Shown here: one piece after another, positions 28,733 to 37,959 of the stretch
Position numbering within the stretch: position 1 is the first letter of the stretch
How the letters are laid out: each line of letters begins with the position of its first letter
Assembly: GCA_028382005.1 (NCBI GenBank)
Contig: JAOESH010000008.1
Coordinates: 1 to 64,000, forward strand
Direction: 5' to 3'
Source: Pseudomonadota bacterium
Lineage (GTDB): Bacteria; Pseudomonadota; Alphaproteobacteria; Puniceispirillales; Marisalimonadaceae
Length of the DNA: 64,000 nt
Program-made: the position numbers and the translations under genes
The notes under the pieces: model-generated
Database searches by the model: none
Seen by the model: only the letters and a program-made list of their open reading frames with translations
What the model was told of the DNA's origin: nothing

Positions 28733-30538
28733 TTATATAGTTGATAAAGCTCCATCTAAGTCAGAAATAATGTCCTTATAACTTTCTAATCCAATTGATA
28801 AACGGATAATAGAATCGCTAATCTCAGATTTTTCTTTTTGCTCGATAGTTAACTGTCTATGTGTTGTTGATGCTGGATGAACAATTAATGATCTTGTATC
28901 ACCTACATTTGCAAGATGAGAAATTAAATTACAGTTTTCTACTAATTTTATAGCACCTTCATATCCGCTAGTTACTGAAAATGTAAAAACTGAACCAAAA
29001 CCATTTTTAAAATACTTTTTTGCTAATTCATGATAAATATTTTCTTTAAAACCAGCCCAGGATACGTGATTTACCTTTGGATGGCTTTTAAGAAAGTTAG
29101 CCACTATCTTAGCATTTTTCATGTGTTGCTTCATTCTTAATGGAAGGGTTTCTAAACCAGTTAATGTTAAATATGCATTTAGTGGAGCCATTGTTGCTCC
29201 TAAGTCCCTCAATACGCATGCGTGACAGTAATTGATAAAGGCATGACTTCCAAAACTTTCGTAAAAATTAATTTCGTTATAGGAAGAATTAGGCAAAGTT
29301 AGTTTTGAATAATCTCTACCTTTATCCCAAGGGAATTTTCCCATATCTACAACCGCACCACCCATAGCGTTTCCATGTCCTGAAAGAAACTTTGTTGTTG
29401 AGTAAATAATTAAGTCTGCACCAAATTTTCCTGGTTGACATAAAATTTGTGTTGCCATTGTATTATCAATTACAAGTGGAATGCCAGCTTCGTGTGCAAT
29501 TTCAGCTAAAGATGAAATATCAGTAATATTTCCATCTGGGTTTGCTAAACTTTCAGCAAATAAAACTCTAACAGAATTATCCTGAACAGCAGACTGTACA
29601 GCATTCAAATCAGATATATCAACTAACTCAGCATCCCAGGAAAAATTTTTAAATGTTTTTGTAAACTGAGTAATTGAACCACCATATAATTTAGAGCTAG
29701 CCACTATTTTTGTACCAGGCTCCATTAATGGAAATAGTGCTAACATTTGTGCAGCATGTCCAGATGCAGCGCAACAAGCTCCTAATCCATTATCTAAGGC
29801 TGCAATTCTTTGTTCTAAAGCAGATATCGTAGGGTTAGATAATCGCCCATAAATATTACCAGGTTCTTGAAGGTTAAATAAACTTGCAGCATGGTCTGTA
29901 TCATCAAATATAAAAGAGGTTGTTTGATAAATTGGTACGCTTCTAGATCCAGTTGCTGGATCAGGTCTTGTCCCAGCGTGAATAGCTAGAGTTTCTAATT
30001 CATTTGATTTTACAAATCCACCATTTCTGGATGCAAGAGGTGGTATTTTTATATTTGGTCTCTTTGAAGAAATTAAGTTTGAATTAAAGCCAGCTAATCC
30101 AAGCGTACCAGATAATTTTGAATGCTCCATTTTAGGACATTTATCATAAATCACATTTATATTTGCTTTTTTACCTAATCTAATAGCTTCTTCATTTTTA
30201 ATACCCAACTGCATCCAAACAGTTTTAGCCCCGATTCTTATTGCATCTTTAGTTATCAAAAGACAAAATTTGCTAGGTCTAAATATATTAACCATATCTA
30301 TTTTAAACGGGACTTCCTCAAGGGATGCGTAGCATAATTCATTAAGTATATATTGTCCTGCGTTCCCAGGGTTAATAGGTACGACTTTGTACGCATGTTT
30401 TTGGAGGTACTTCATAACAAAATTGGAAGGTCGTTTCCAATTTTTACTAGCTCCAACCATGGCAATAGTTTTGTTTTTAGATAAAATATCTGCGATAAAA
30501 AGATCTTCATCATCTTTTAGATTATTTATTTTGGACAT
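28733..30538 (-). CDS. Fusion: N-terminal CoA-binding domain + C-terminal O-acetylhomoserine sulfhydrylase (MetY-type PLP enzyme)
   Basis: N-term KTIAMVGASKNWKRPSNFVMKYLQKHAYKVVPINP...VIYDKCPKME; C-term LETLAIHAGTRPDPATGSRSVPIYQTTSFIFDD...LIIYSTTKFLSGHG...LSIGLESYKDI. Confidence 0.93.
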   Translation of the reverse strand: MSKINNLKDDEDLFIADILSKNKTIAMVGASKNWKRPSNFVMKYLQKHAYKVVPINPGNAGQYILNELCYASLEEVPFKIDMVNIFRPSKFCLLITKDAIRIGAKTVWMQLGIKNEEAIRLGKKANINVIYDKCPKMEHSKLSGTLGLAGFNSNLISSKRPNIKIPPLASRNGGFVKSNELETLAIHAGTRPDPATGSRSVPIYQTTSFIFDDTDHAASLFNLQEPGNIYGRLSNPTISALEQRIAALDNGLGACCAASGHAAQMLALFPLMEPGTKIVASSKLYGGSITQFTKTFKNFSWDAELVDISDLNAVQSAVQDNSVRVLFAESLANPDGNITDISSLAEIAHEAGIPLVIDNTMATQILCQPGKFGADLIIYSTTKFLSGHGNAMGGAVVDMGKFPWDKGRDYSKLTLPNSSYNEINFYESFGSHAFINYCHACVLRDLGATMAPLNAYLTLTGLETLPLRMKQHMKNAKIVANFLKSHPKVNHVSWAGFKENIYHELAKKYFKNGFGSVFTFSVTSGYEGAIKLVENCNLISHLANVGDTRSLIVHPASTTHRQLTIEQKEKSEISDSIIRLSIGLESYKDIISDLDGALSTI

Positions 30539-30692
30539 AATGTACTTTCATTTTTAATCAATAAATTAAATGATAAACTGTTTAAAAAAAAACTCGAAAT
30601 AATTATTTTAAACTTGGTTAATATTCCTTAATCTGAGTATTATTAATAAAATTATTCTTTATTTTAGCGGAATTTTAAAAAGGTATTTTGTC

Positions 30693-32288
30693 ATGTCCCA
30701 AAAATTTGATTTTATTGTAGTTGGAGCAGGGACTGCTGGATGTCTTTTAGCAAATCGATTATCAGCAAATGGAAAATATTCTGTAGCACTTCTTGAAGCT
30801 GGAGGTAGTGATAATTATCATTGGATACATATACCTGTTGGTTATTTATATTGCATGGGGAATAAAAGGACTGATTGGTTATTTAAAACTACAGCTCAAA
30901 AAGGATTAAACGGTAGAGCGCTGAATTATCCAAGAGGTAAAGTTATGGGTGGCTGTTCTTCTATAAATGGTATGATTTATATGAGAGGACAATCTAACGA
31001 CTATGATCAATGGCGACAAATGGGAAATGAAGGTTGGAGTTGGGATGATGTATTACCATATTTTACTAATATGGAAGATAACTATGATGGAAAAAATAAG
31101 TTTCACGGTAAAGGTGGTGAATGGAAAGTAAATAAGCAAAGATTATCTTGGGATATATTAGATAGTTTTCAAGAAGCTGCAGTAGAATTAGGAATTCCTA
31201 AAATAGACGATTTTAATGAAGGTAATAATTATGGAGTTTCATATTTTAAGGTAAATCAAAATTCTGGTTTTAGATGGAATACAGTAAAAGCTTTTATTAA
31301 ACCAATTAAGAATAGAAAAAATTTACATATTTTTAAAAAATGTGAGGTTAATAATTTAATTTTAGAAAAAAATAAAGTAATAGGCGTTGATGTTAAAAGA
31401 AATGGAAATTTTGAAAATTTTTTTGTAAATAAAGAAATTATTTTGTCGTCTGGGTCAATTGGGACTCCAAAAATTTTAGAATTATCAGGTATAGGCAATC
31501 CTAAAGTATTGTCAAACTTAGGAATAGAAACTAAGGTTAAAAGTATAAACGTAGGAGAAAATTTGCAAGATCATCTCCAATTGAGAGTGATCTATAAATT
31601 GGATAACGCGTTAACCTTAAATCAAAAAGCAAACTCTCTTTTGGGTAAAATGGCTATAGGTTTGGAGTATGCCCTTAAAAGAACTGGCCCTATGTCTATG
31701 GCCCCTAGTCAATTAGGTGTGTTTGCAATGTCAGATCAATCTTATGAAACACCAAATTTACAATTTCATGTTCAACCCTTATCTTTAGACAAATTTGGAG
31801 ATCCACTTCATGATTTTCCAGGACTAACTGCTAGTGTTTGTAATTTAAATCCTCAGAGTAGAGGAAGTGTTCATATAACTTCTAAAGATGCTAAGTTAGC
31901 TCCTGCTATCGATCCAAAATATTTATCAGAAGAACAAGACAGAATTGTTGCCGCTCAATCAATAAGGCTGGCAAGAAAGATAATTGCTCAACCATCTATG
32001 GAAAAATTTAACCCAGAGGAACAAGCTCCAGGGATACAATTCCAGTCAGATGAAGAGTTAAAAAAAGTTGCGGGAGATATAGGGACTACCATTTTTCATC
32101 CAGTTGGAACTTGTGCCATGGGTCCAAGTATTTCTTCAGTAACAGATTCTGAATTAAAAGTTAGAGGAGTTGATGGTTTAAGAATTGCTGATGCATCCGT
32201 AATGCCTACTATTACCTCAGGTAACACTAATGCACCCACATTAATGATTGCAGAAAAAGCATCAGAAATGATATTGAATTCTTATTAA
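30693..32288 (+). CDS. GMC-family oxidoreductase (choline dehydrogenase-like)
   Basis: FDFIVVGAGTAGCLLANRLSA, YPRGKVMGGCSSINGMIYMRG, SGSIGTPKILELSGIG, HPVGTCAMG, TSGNTNAPTLMIAEKASEMI. Confidence 0.95.
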   Translation: MSQKFDFIVVGAGTAGCLLANRLSANGKYSVALLEAGGSDNYHWIHIPVGYLYCMGNKRTDWLFKTTAQKGLNGRALNYPRGKVMGGCSSINGMIYMRGQSNDYDQWRQMGNEGWSWDDVLPYFTNMEDNYDGKNKFHGKGGEWKVNKQRLSWDILDSFQEAAVELGIPKIDDFNEGNNYGVSYFKVNQNSGFRWNTVKAFIKPIKNRKNLHIFKKCEVNNLILEKNKVIGVDVKRNGNFENFFVNKEIILSSGSIGTPKILELSGIGNPKVLSNLGIETKVKSINVGENLQDHLQLRVIYKLDNALTLNQKANSLLGKMAIGLEYALKRTGPMSMAPSQLGVFAMSDQSYETPNLQFHVQPLSLDKFGDPLHDFPGLTASVCNLNPQSRGSVHITSKDAKLAPAIDPKYLSEEQDRIVAAQSIRLARKIIAQPSMEKFNPEEQAPGIQFQSDEELKKVAGDIGTTIFHPVGTCAMGPSISSVTDSELKVRGVDGLRIADASVMPTITSGNTNAPTLMIAEKASEMILNSY

Positions 32289-32317
32289 ATTTAATATCTA
32301 TTTAATACATTAATTAT

Positions 32318-33472
32318 ATGAGGTATCAGATGAATTTTGAATATAACCAAGACCAATTAGCAATTCAAGAAATGGCAAAAAATTTTGCTGAGACTGAGTT
32401 TGCACCTTATGCATCTGAATGGGATCAGAATGAAATTTTTCCAGTTGAAACTTTAAAAAAAGCGGCTGAACTAGGTTTAGCAGCAATATATGTAAATGAA
32501 AAATATGGTGGGTCTGGACTGAGTCGGCTAGATGCAGCAATTATTTTTGAAGAGTTATCTAGAGGATGTGTTTCAACTGCAGCTTATCTATCTATACATA
32601 ATATGGTTACTTGGATGATTGATTCCCATGGTTCAGAAAGTATTAAAGAAAAATTCATAAAAAGATTATCCACTATGGAAATAATGTCTAGTTATTGTTT
32701 GACTGAAGCGGGTTCTGGTTCAGATGCTGCAGCTATGAAAACTTCAGCGTCAAGAAAAGGAAATAGTCACTATGTTTTGAATGGATCTAAGAGCTTTATC
32801 TCTGGAGGACCAACAAGTGATGTTTTTGCTGTTATGTGCAGAACAAGTGAAGATGGTGCAAATGGCGTTTCATGCTTATTGATAGAAAAAGAAACTAAAG
32901 GTTTATCTTTTGGTAAACAAGAAAAGAAAATGGGATGGAATAGCCAACATACCTCTACAGTGAATTTTGATAATTGTGAAATTCCAATTGATAATATTGT
33001 TGGAAATGAAGGTGACGGGTTTAAAATTGCTATGAAAGGTCTTGATGGTGGACGAGTAAATATTGCTGCCTGTTCATTAGGTGGAGCTAGAGCCGCTTTA
33101 GACGCATCATTAAGTTATGCGGCTGATAGAAAACAGTTTGGAAAGTCAATTGACCAATTTCAAGCAACTCAATTTAAATTAGCAGATATGGCGACAGAAT
33201 TAGAAGCTTCAAGGTTAATGGTATTAAGAGCAGCCGCTAGTCTTGATTTAAAAGATATTCAAGCAACAAAATATTGTGCAATGGCAAAACGTTTTGCTAC
33301 TGACATATGTTCTGATATATGTAACGAGGCACTTCAGATACACGGTGGATATGGATATTTAAAAGATTTTCCGCTCGAAAGACTTGTAAGAGATTTAAGA
33401 GTTCATCAGATACTTGAGGGTACTAACGAAATAATGAGAGTAATAATCTCAAGAAAGTTAAAAGGTAATTAG
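32318..33472 (+). CDS. Acyl-CoA dehydrogenase (isobutyryl-CoA dehydrogenase-like)
   Basis: SSYCLTEAGSGSDAAAMKTSA, DRKQFGKSIDQFQATQFKLADM, LEGTNEIMRVIISRKL; adjacent to a HIBCH-like gene. ATG at 32330 is an alternative start. Confidence 0.92.
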   Translation: MRYQMNFEYNQDQLAIQEMAKNFAETEFAPYASEWDQNEIFPVETLKKAAELGLAAIYVNEKYGGSGLSRLDAAIIFEELSRGCVSTAAYLSIHNMVTWMIDSHGSESIKEKFIKRLSTMEIMSSYCLTEAGSGSDAAAMKTSASRKGNSHYVLNGSKSFISGGPTSDVFAVMCRTSEDGANGVSCLLIEKETKGLSFGKQEKKMGWNSQHTSTVNFDNCEIPIDNIVGNEGDGFKIAMKGLDGGRVNIAACSLGGARAALDASLSYAADRKQFGKSIDQFQATQFKLADMATELEASRLMVLRAAASLDLKDIQATKYCAMAKRFATDICSDICNEALQIHGGYGYLKDFPLERLVRDLRVHQILEGTNEIMRVIISRKLKGN

Positions 33473-33496
33473 TTTTAATAAAAAGGTATTCAAATA

Positions 33497-34567
33497 ATGT
33501 CAGAAGATGAAGTAATATTTGTTGAAGAAAATGGTGTTGGGATAATAACATTAAATAGACCAGATAGATTAAATGCTCTTACCTATCCGATGGTCCAGAA
33601 AATAAATGAACATTTAAATTCGTGGGAAACAAAAGAAAGTATTAATTGTATAGTTATTGAAGGAGCTGGTGACCGTTCATTTTGTGCGGGAGGTGATGTT
33701 GTTAAATTAAGAAAAGAAGTTCTAGAATTAGGTGGTCCTCCTACTGATTTATCTCGTTCATTTTTTTATGACGAATACACATTAAACTATAAAATATCTA
33801 ACTATAAAAAACCTTTTATTGCTCTTATTAACGGATTCACAATGGGTGGAGGTGTTGGTATTTCAATGCATGGTAGCCATGTAGTTGCATCAGAAAAAAC
33901 AATGTTTGCAATGCCTGAAACGGCCATTGGTTTATTTCCTGATGTTGGAGGCGGTTTTTTATTAGGTCAGCTCGATAGAGGAATTGGTGCTTGGTTAGCC
34001 CTTGTAGGTGCAAAGTTAAAAGCTTATGATTTAGTTCAATTAGGTCTTGCAACGAGTTTTGTTAATTCAAATGAAGTTCATAATCTTAGAAAACGTTTAA
34101 TTGCCAGTTCTCCTAAAAATAATCAAGAAGTATCAAGTGTTATTAATAGTTTTTCTTCTAAGCCAGATTTTGAAGAAAGTTTACTTAAAGATAATGAGAC
34201 AATAATTAAAGAAGTTTTCTCTCATGACACAGTTGAAGAAATTTTTGAAAATTGTAAACAAGCTTCATCTAGTAAATTCATAGAAATGCAATTCGATGAA
34301 TTAAAACATAAATCTCCAACCTCACTCAAAATTTCGTTAAAACAAATTAGAGTAGCCAAAGATATGAGTTTAAAAGATGAGCTTATTATGGAGTATAGAA
34401 TGGTTCAAAACTGCCTTGAAAAAGGTGATTTTTTTGAAGGAGTTCGTGCGATGTTAGTTGACAAGGACAGAAAGCCAAATTGGAAACCTTCAAAAATAGA
34501 AGAAGTAGATAATAACAGGGTTGATAATTTTTTTAAAACTTTAGATGATTTAGATCTAAAATTGTAA
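33497..34567 (+). CDS. 3-hydroxyisobutyryl-CoA hydrolase-like enoyl-CoA hydratase/isomerase protein
   Basis: DRSFCAGGDVVKL, GFTMGGGVGISMHGSHVVASEKTMFAMPETAIGLFPDVGGGFLL. Confidence 0.93.
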   Translation: MSEDEVIFVEENGVGIITLNRPDRLNALTYPMVQKINEHLNSWETKESINCIVIEGAGDRSFCAGGDVVKLRKEVLELGGPPTDLSRSFFYDEYTLNYKISNYKKPFIALINGFTMGGGVGISMHGSHVVASEKTMFAMPETAIGLFPDVGGGFLLGQLDRGIGAWLALVGAKLKAYDLVQLGLATSFVNSNEVHNLRKRLIASSPKNNQEVSSVINSFSSKPDFEESLLKDNETIIKEVFSHDTVEEIFENCKQASSSKFIEMQFDELKHKSPTSLKISLKQIRVAKDMSLKDELIMEYRMVQNCLEKGDFFEGVRAMLVDKDRKPNWKPSKIEEVDNNRVDNFFKTLDDLDLKL

Positions 34568-34607
34568 ATTAAATATGTTAAATAAAGATATTTAGGAGGA
34601 TAACGAA

Positions 34608-35780
34608 ATGAATGATATATTTATAATGTCTGCAAATAGGTCGGCTATTGGAGGTTTTGGAGGAGCTCTAAAAACTTTTTGTCCAGTAGATTTAGGAACT
34701 TTGGTTGCGAAAGAAGCTATTGTAAGATCTGGTTATGATCCAAAAGAAATTGAACATGCTGTTTTTGGAAATGTAATTCACACTGAACCAAGAGATATGT
34801 ATGTAAGTAGGGTTATTGCTCTTCAAGCAGGTTTAAGCAAAGATTCTGCTGCATTAACTGTAAACCGACTTTGTGGTTCTGGTCTTCAAGCAATTATAAG
34901 TGCCATTCAACTTTTAGCTTTAGGAGATGCTTCTATTGTGATGGCTGGTGGTGTAGAAGTCATGTCAAATGGAGCACACATTGTTGAAGGGTTTCGTTGG
35001 GGCGCAAGAATGGGCGATGGGAAAGTTCATGATATGATGCTTGGTGCTCTTCATGATCCATTTGGACATGGGCACATGGGTATTACTGCTGAAAACATAT
35101 CAAGTAGATATCAAATAAGTAGAGATATGCAAGACGAGTTCGCCTTCACAAGTCAAAAAAGAGCAAGCAAGGCGTTAAAAGATGGAGCTTTCAAAAACCA
35201 GATTCTCCCAATAGAAATTAAGACAAGAAAAGGTATTGATGTTTTTGAAAATGATGAACATTTAAAACCAAATACTACTATGGAAAGTTTATCTGGGTTA
35301 AGAACAGCATTTAAAAAAGATGGAGTGGTCACTGCAGGCAATGCCTCAGGAATAAATGACGGTGCATCAGCTTTAATTCTTGCTAATGAGGAAAAGGCTA
35401 AAAAGGGGAACCCGTTGGCTAGAATTATTTCTTATGGTTTTGGAGGAGTTGATCCAGATGAAATGGGAATGGGGCCTGTACCTGCTACCAAAATGGCATT
35501 AAATAAAGCTGGTTTAGGGGTCTCAGATTTAGATTTGGTAGAATCAAATGAAGCTTTTGCTGCTCAGGCTTGTGCAGTAAATAAACAATTAGGTCTTGAT
35601 CCTGAAAAAGTAAATGTTAATGGTGGAGCTATTGCACTCGGTCATCCTGTTGGTGCAACAGGAGCAATTATAATGACAAAGCTTATTTATGAGTTAAGAA
35701 AACGTAATGGTAGGTATGGTCTTGCTACCATGTGTATTGGTGGCGGCCAAGGTATAGCAGTTATTATAGAAGCTTTATAA
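34608..35780 (+). CDS. Acetyl-CoA C-acyltransferase (thiolase)
   Basis: ALTVNRLCGSGLQAII, VESNEAFAAQA, NVNGGAIALGHPVGATGA, ATMCIGGGQGIA. Confidence 0.96.
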   Translation: MNDIFIMSANRSAIGGFGGALKTFCPVDLGTLVAKEAIVRSGYDPKEIEHAVFGNVIHTEPRDMYVSRVIALQAGLSKDSAALTVNRLCGSGLQAIISAIQLLALGDASIVMAGGVEVMSNGAHIVEGFRWGARMGDGKVHDMMLGALHDPFGHGHMGITAENISSRYQISRDMQDEFAFTSQKRASKALKDGAFKNQILPIEIKTRKGIDVFENDEHLKPNTTMESLSGLRTAFKKDGVVTAGNASGINDGASALILANEEKAKKGNPLARIISYGFGGVDPDEMGMGPVPATKMALNKAGLGVSDLDLVESNEAFAAQACAVNKQLGLDPEKVNVNGGAIALGHPVGATGAIIMTKLIYELRKRNGRYGLATMCIGGGQGIAVIIEAL

Positions 35781-35785
35781 ATAAT

Positions 35786-36082
35786 ATGTCTTTTAAATGT
35801 ATATCTGTAGAAGAAGCAAAACAAATTCTAGACAATGATAACTTAACTATCATTGACATAAGAGACCTAAATTCTTTTTCAAATGGGCATATAGAAAATG
35901 CAATTCATGTTGAAGATTTAAATATTGATAATTTTATAAAAGATAAAAATAAAGATGAAGCGCTTTTAATTTATTGCTATCATGGTATCTCAAGTAAATC
36001 TGCAGCAAATTTTTTTGTTCACAATGGTTTTAAAAATGTTTTTAGTATGGATGAAGGTTATTCCGGCTGGGTAGAAAATTAA
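35786..36082 (+). CDS. Single-domain rhodanese (GlpE-like thiosulfate sulfurtransferase)
   Basis: MSFKCISVEEAKQIL..., LLIYCYHGISSKSAANFFVHNGFKNVFSMDEGYSGW; start refined from 35732. Confidence 0.9.
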   Translation: MSFKCISVEEAKQILDNDNLTIIDIRDLNSFSNGHIENAIHVEDLNIDNFIKDKNKDEALLIYCYHGISSKSAANFFVHNGFKNVFSMDEGYSGWVEN

Positions 36083-36136
36083 AATATATTTCAGACTTCT
36101 TTAACTTGTTTAATTAAAAATAATAACTATATCTTC

Positions 36137-36155
36137 AATAGTAATTATTACTATT
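36137..36155. promoter_or_regulatory. 19-bp inverted repeat AATAGTAAT-T-ATTACTATT upstream of the CBS gene
   Basis: Perfect 9-1-9 dyad read from sequence, 29 bp before the TTG start at 36184. Confidence 0.4.
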
Positions 36156-36183
36156 ATTATATTTGTAGATTTGAGGTTAAAAA

Positions 36184-36717
36184 TTGGAAAATCGTAAAGG
36201 TGGTCGTCTAGTAGACAGGCCAGAATTTAAAACAAAACCTCAACCCATAACTTTTTTAGCTAAAGATAAAGTTAATCAAGCTATAGAAATAATGTCAGAA
36301 AAAAATTATGGATCAGTTGTTATTGTTGATAGTAAAGATAAAGTAATTGGTATTGTAACTGAGAGAGATATTGTTAAAAAATTAGTAAAGAATAACATGT
36401 CCCCAAAAACTACAAAGCTTGAAGAAATCATGACATCTAATCCTAGAGTGGCCAATGAAAATGATAATGTCATAGATTGGTTAAGAATTATGTCTAATGA
36501 CAGATTTAGAAGGTTACCTGTTGTTGATGAAAATGGAAAAATAAAAGTTATTTTTACTCAAGGTGATTTTGTATCATATACATGGCCAGATTTAATTTTT
36601 CATGCCTCTCAATTAGCTAAAGCTTCTTTTATGAAAGGTTTTTCTATAAATACAATGCTTATTATGATGTTTATTTATGGGGTTGCAATGATTGCTGCAA
36701 TCAAAGCATTTGTTTAA
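36184..36717 (+). CDS. CBS-domain pair protein with C-terminal hydrophobic helix
   Basis: Two CBS motifs (VVIVDSKDKVIGIVTERDIVKKL; LPVVDENGKIKVIFTQGDFV) then INTMLIMMFIYGVAMIAAIKAFV. Confidence 0.88.
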   Translation: MENRKGGRLVDRPEFKTKPQPITFLAKDKVNQAIEIMSEKNYGSVVIVDSKDKVIGIVTERDIVKKLVKNNMSPKTTKLEEIMTSNPRVANENDNVIDWLRIMSNDRFRRLPVVDENGKIKVIFTQGDFVSYTWPDLIFHASQLAKASFMKGFSINTMLIMMFIYGVAMIAAIKAFV

Positions 36718-36728
36718 GCTTTATTGGA

Positions 36729-37181
36729 TTAGACTTTAACTTTAATCATTGAATTAGATATCCAAGTCATAACGACGTCCTCGTTTTGATTAAAAACAGT
36801 TTGTTTTAGTCTAACTGTGCCTTTGATTGGATTTTTAGATGATAATTTTTTTTCTAATACCTCAACCTGTGTTTTGAGTGTATCGCCAGGGTAGACAGGT
36901 TTAGTCCATCTTAATTCATCTAATCCCCAAGCTCCCATGCTAGAACCGTTAAAAACGTTAGTATTAAATATTTGAGTGAAAGATTTCCCTAAAGTCATAA
37001 AGCCACTTGAAGTTAATCGTCCAAAAGGTCCGTTTTTGGCAGCGTCTTCATCTAGGTGAAAAGTTTGTGGATCATATTTTGATGCAAAATCAATAATTTC
37101 ATCTTTAGAAATAAAATTAGGTTCAGTTTCAAAGCAGTCACCTACATGAAAATCATCAAAATATTTTGGTTTTAATTTCAT
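36729..37181 (-). CDS. MaoC-like dehydratase
   Basis: YFDDFHVGDCFETEPNFISKDEIIDFASKYDPQTFHLDEDAAK...GFMTLG hotdog/MaoC. Confidence 0.92.
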   Translation of the reverse strand: MKLKPKYFDDFHVGDCFETEPNFISKDEIIDFASKYDPQTFHLDEDAAKNGPFGRLTSSGFMTLGKSFTQIFNTNVFNGSSMGAWGLDELRWTKPVYPGDTLKTQVEVLEKKLSSKNPIKGTVRLKQTVFNQNEDVVMTWISNSMIKVKV

Positions 37182-37207
37182 TTTTGATCAGGTTTATAAG
37201 AATTAAT

Positions 37208-37957
37208 TTATCTTGGTGCTAATCGGACAGAACCGTCAAGTCTAATTGTTTCACCGTTTAATAGAACATTAGTTAGAATACTTTCAACTAACATTGCATA
37301 CTCTAATGGTGTACCAAGACGTTTAGGAAATATAGTTGTAGCTATTAAACTTTGTTGAACTTCTTCACTCATTCCAGAAAGCATAGCTGTTGCAAACAAA
37401 CCTGGTGCAATTGTATTAACTCTAATACCATTTGAAGCTAACTCACGTGCAATTGGCAAAGTCATTCCTACAATACCACCTTTGGAAGCAGAGTAAGCAG
37501 CTTGTCCAATTTGTCCATCATAAGCCGCTACTGAAGCTGTATTTATAACAACGCCTTTTTCTCCTTCATGATCGGGTTCATTGGTCTGCATTTTATCAGC
37601 GCATAATCGAAGCATATTAAAGGTTCCAATTAAGTTAACTTTAAGGACTTTTTCAAATAAGTTTAAATCATGCATTCCTCTACTAGAAACAACTTTAGCT
37701 CCAACGGCAATGCCTGCGCAATTAACTAAACAGTTAATACCGTCAAACTTAGCTATGGCATTTTTCATTTCTTCTTCATTAGAAACGTCACCGACAAAGT
37801 ATTGAGCGCCAATTTCATCTGCAACACTTTTAAGTCCGTCGGCATTTAAATCTATCAATAAAAGATCAGCTCCTTTTTCTTTCAAGTATCTTGCTGTTCC
37901 TTCTCCAAGGCCACTGCCGGCTCCCGTAATTACTGCTTTAACATTTTTAAGTATCAT
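37208..37957 (-). CDS. SDR, 3-hydroxyacyl-CoA dehydrogenase type 2 (HSD17B10)-like
   Basis: AVITGAGSGLGEGTARYLKEKGADLLLIDLN, VNCAGIA, YDGQIGQAAYSASKGGIVGMTLPIARELA, NTIAPGLFATAM. Confidence 0.93.
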   Translation of the reverse strand: MILKNVKAVITGAGSGLGEGTARYLKEKGADLLLIDLNADGLKSVADEIGAQYFVGDVSNEEEMKNAIAKFDGINCLVNCAGIAVGAKVVSSRGMHDLNLFEKVLKVNLIGTFNMLRLCADKMQTNEPDHEGEKGVVINTASVAAYDGQIGQAAYSASKGGIVGMTLPIARELASNGIRVNTIAPGLFATAMLSGMSEEVQQSLIATTIFPKRLGTPLEYAMLVESILTNVLLNGETIRLDGSVRLAPR

Positions 37958-37959
37958 TT

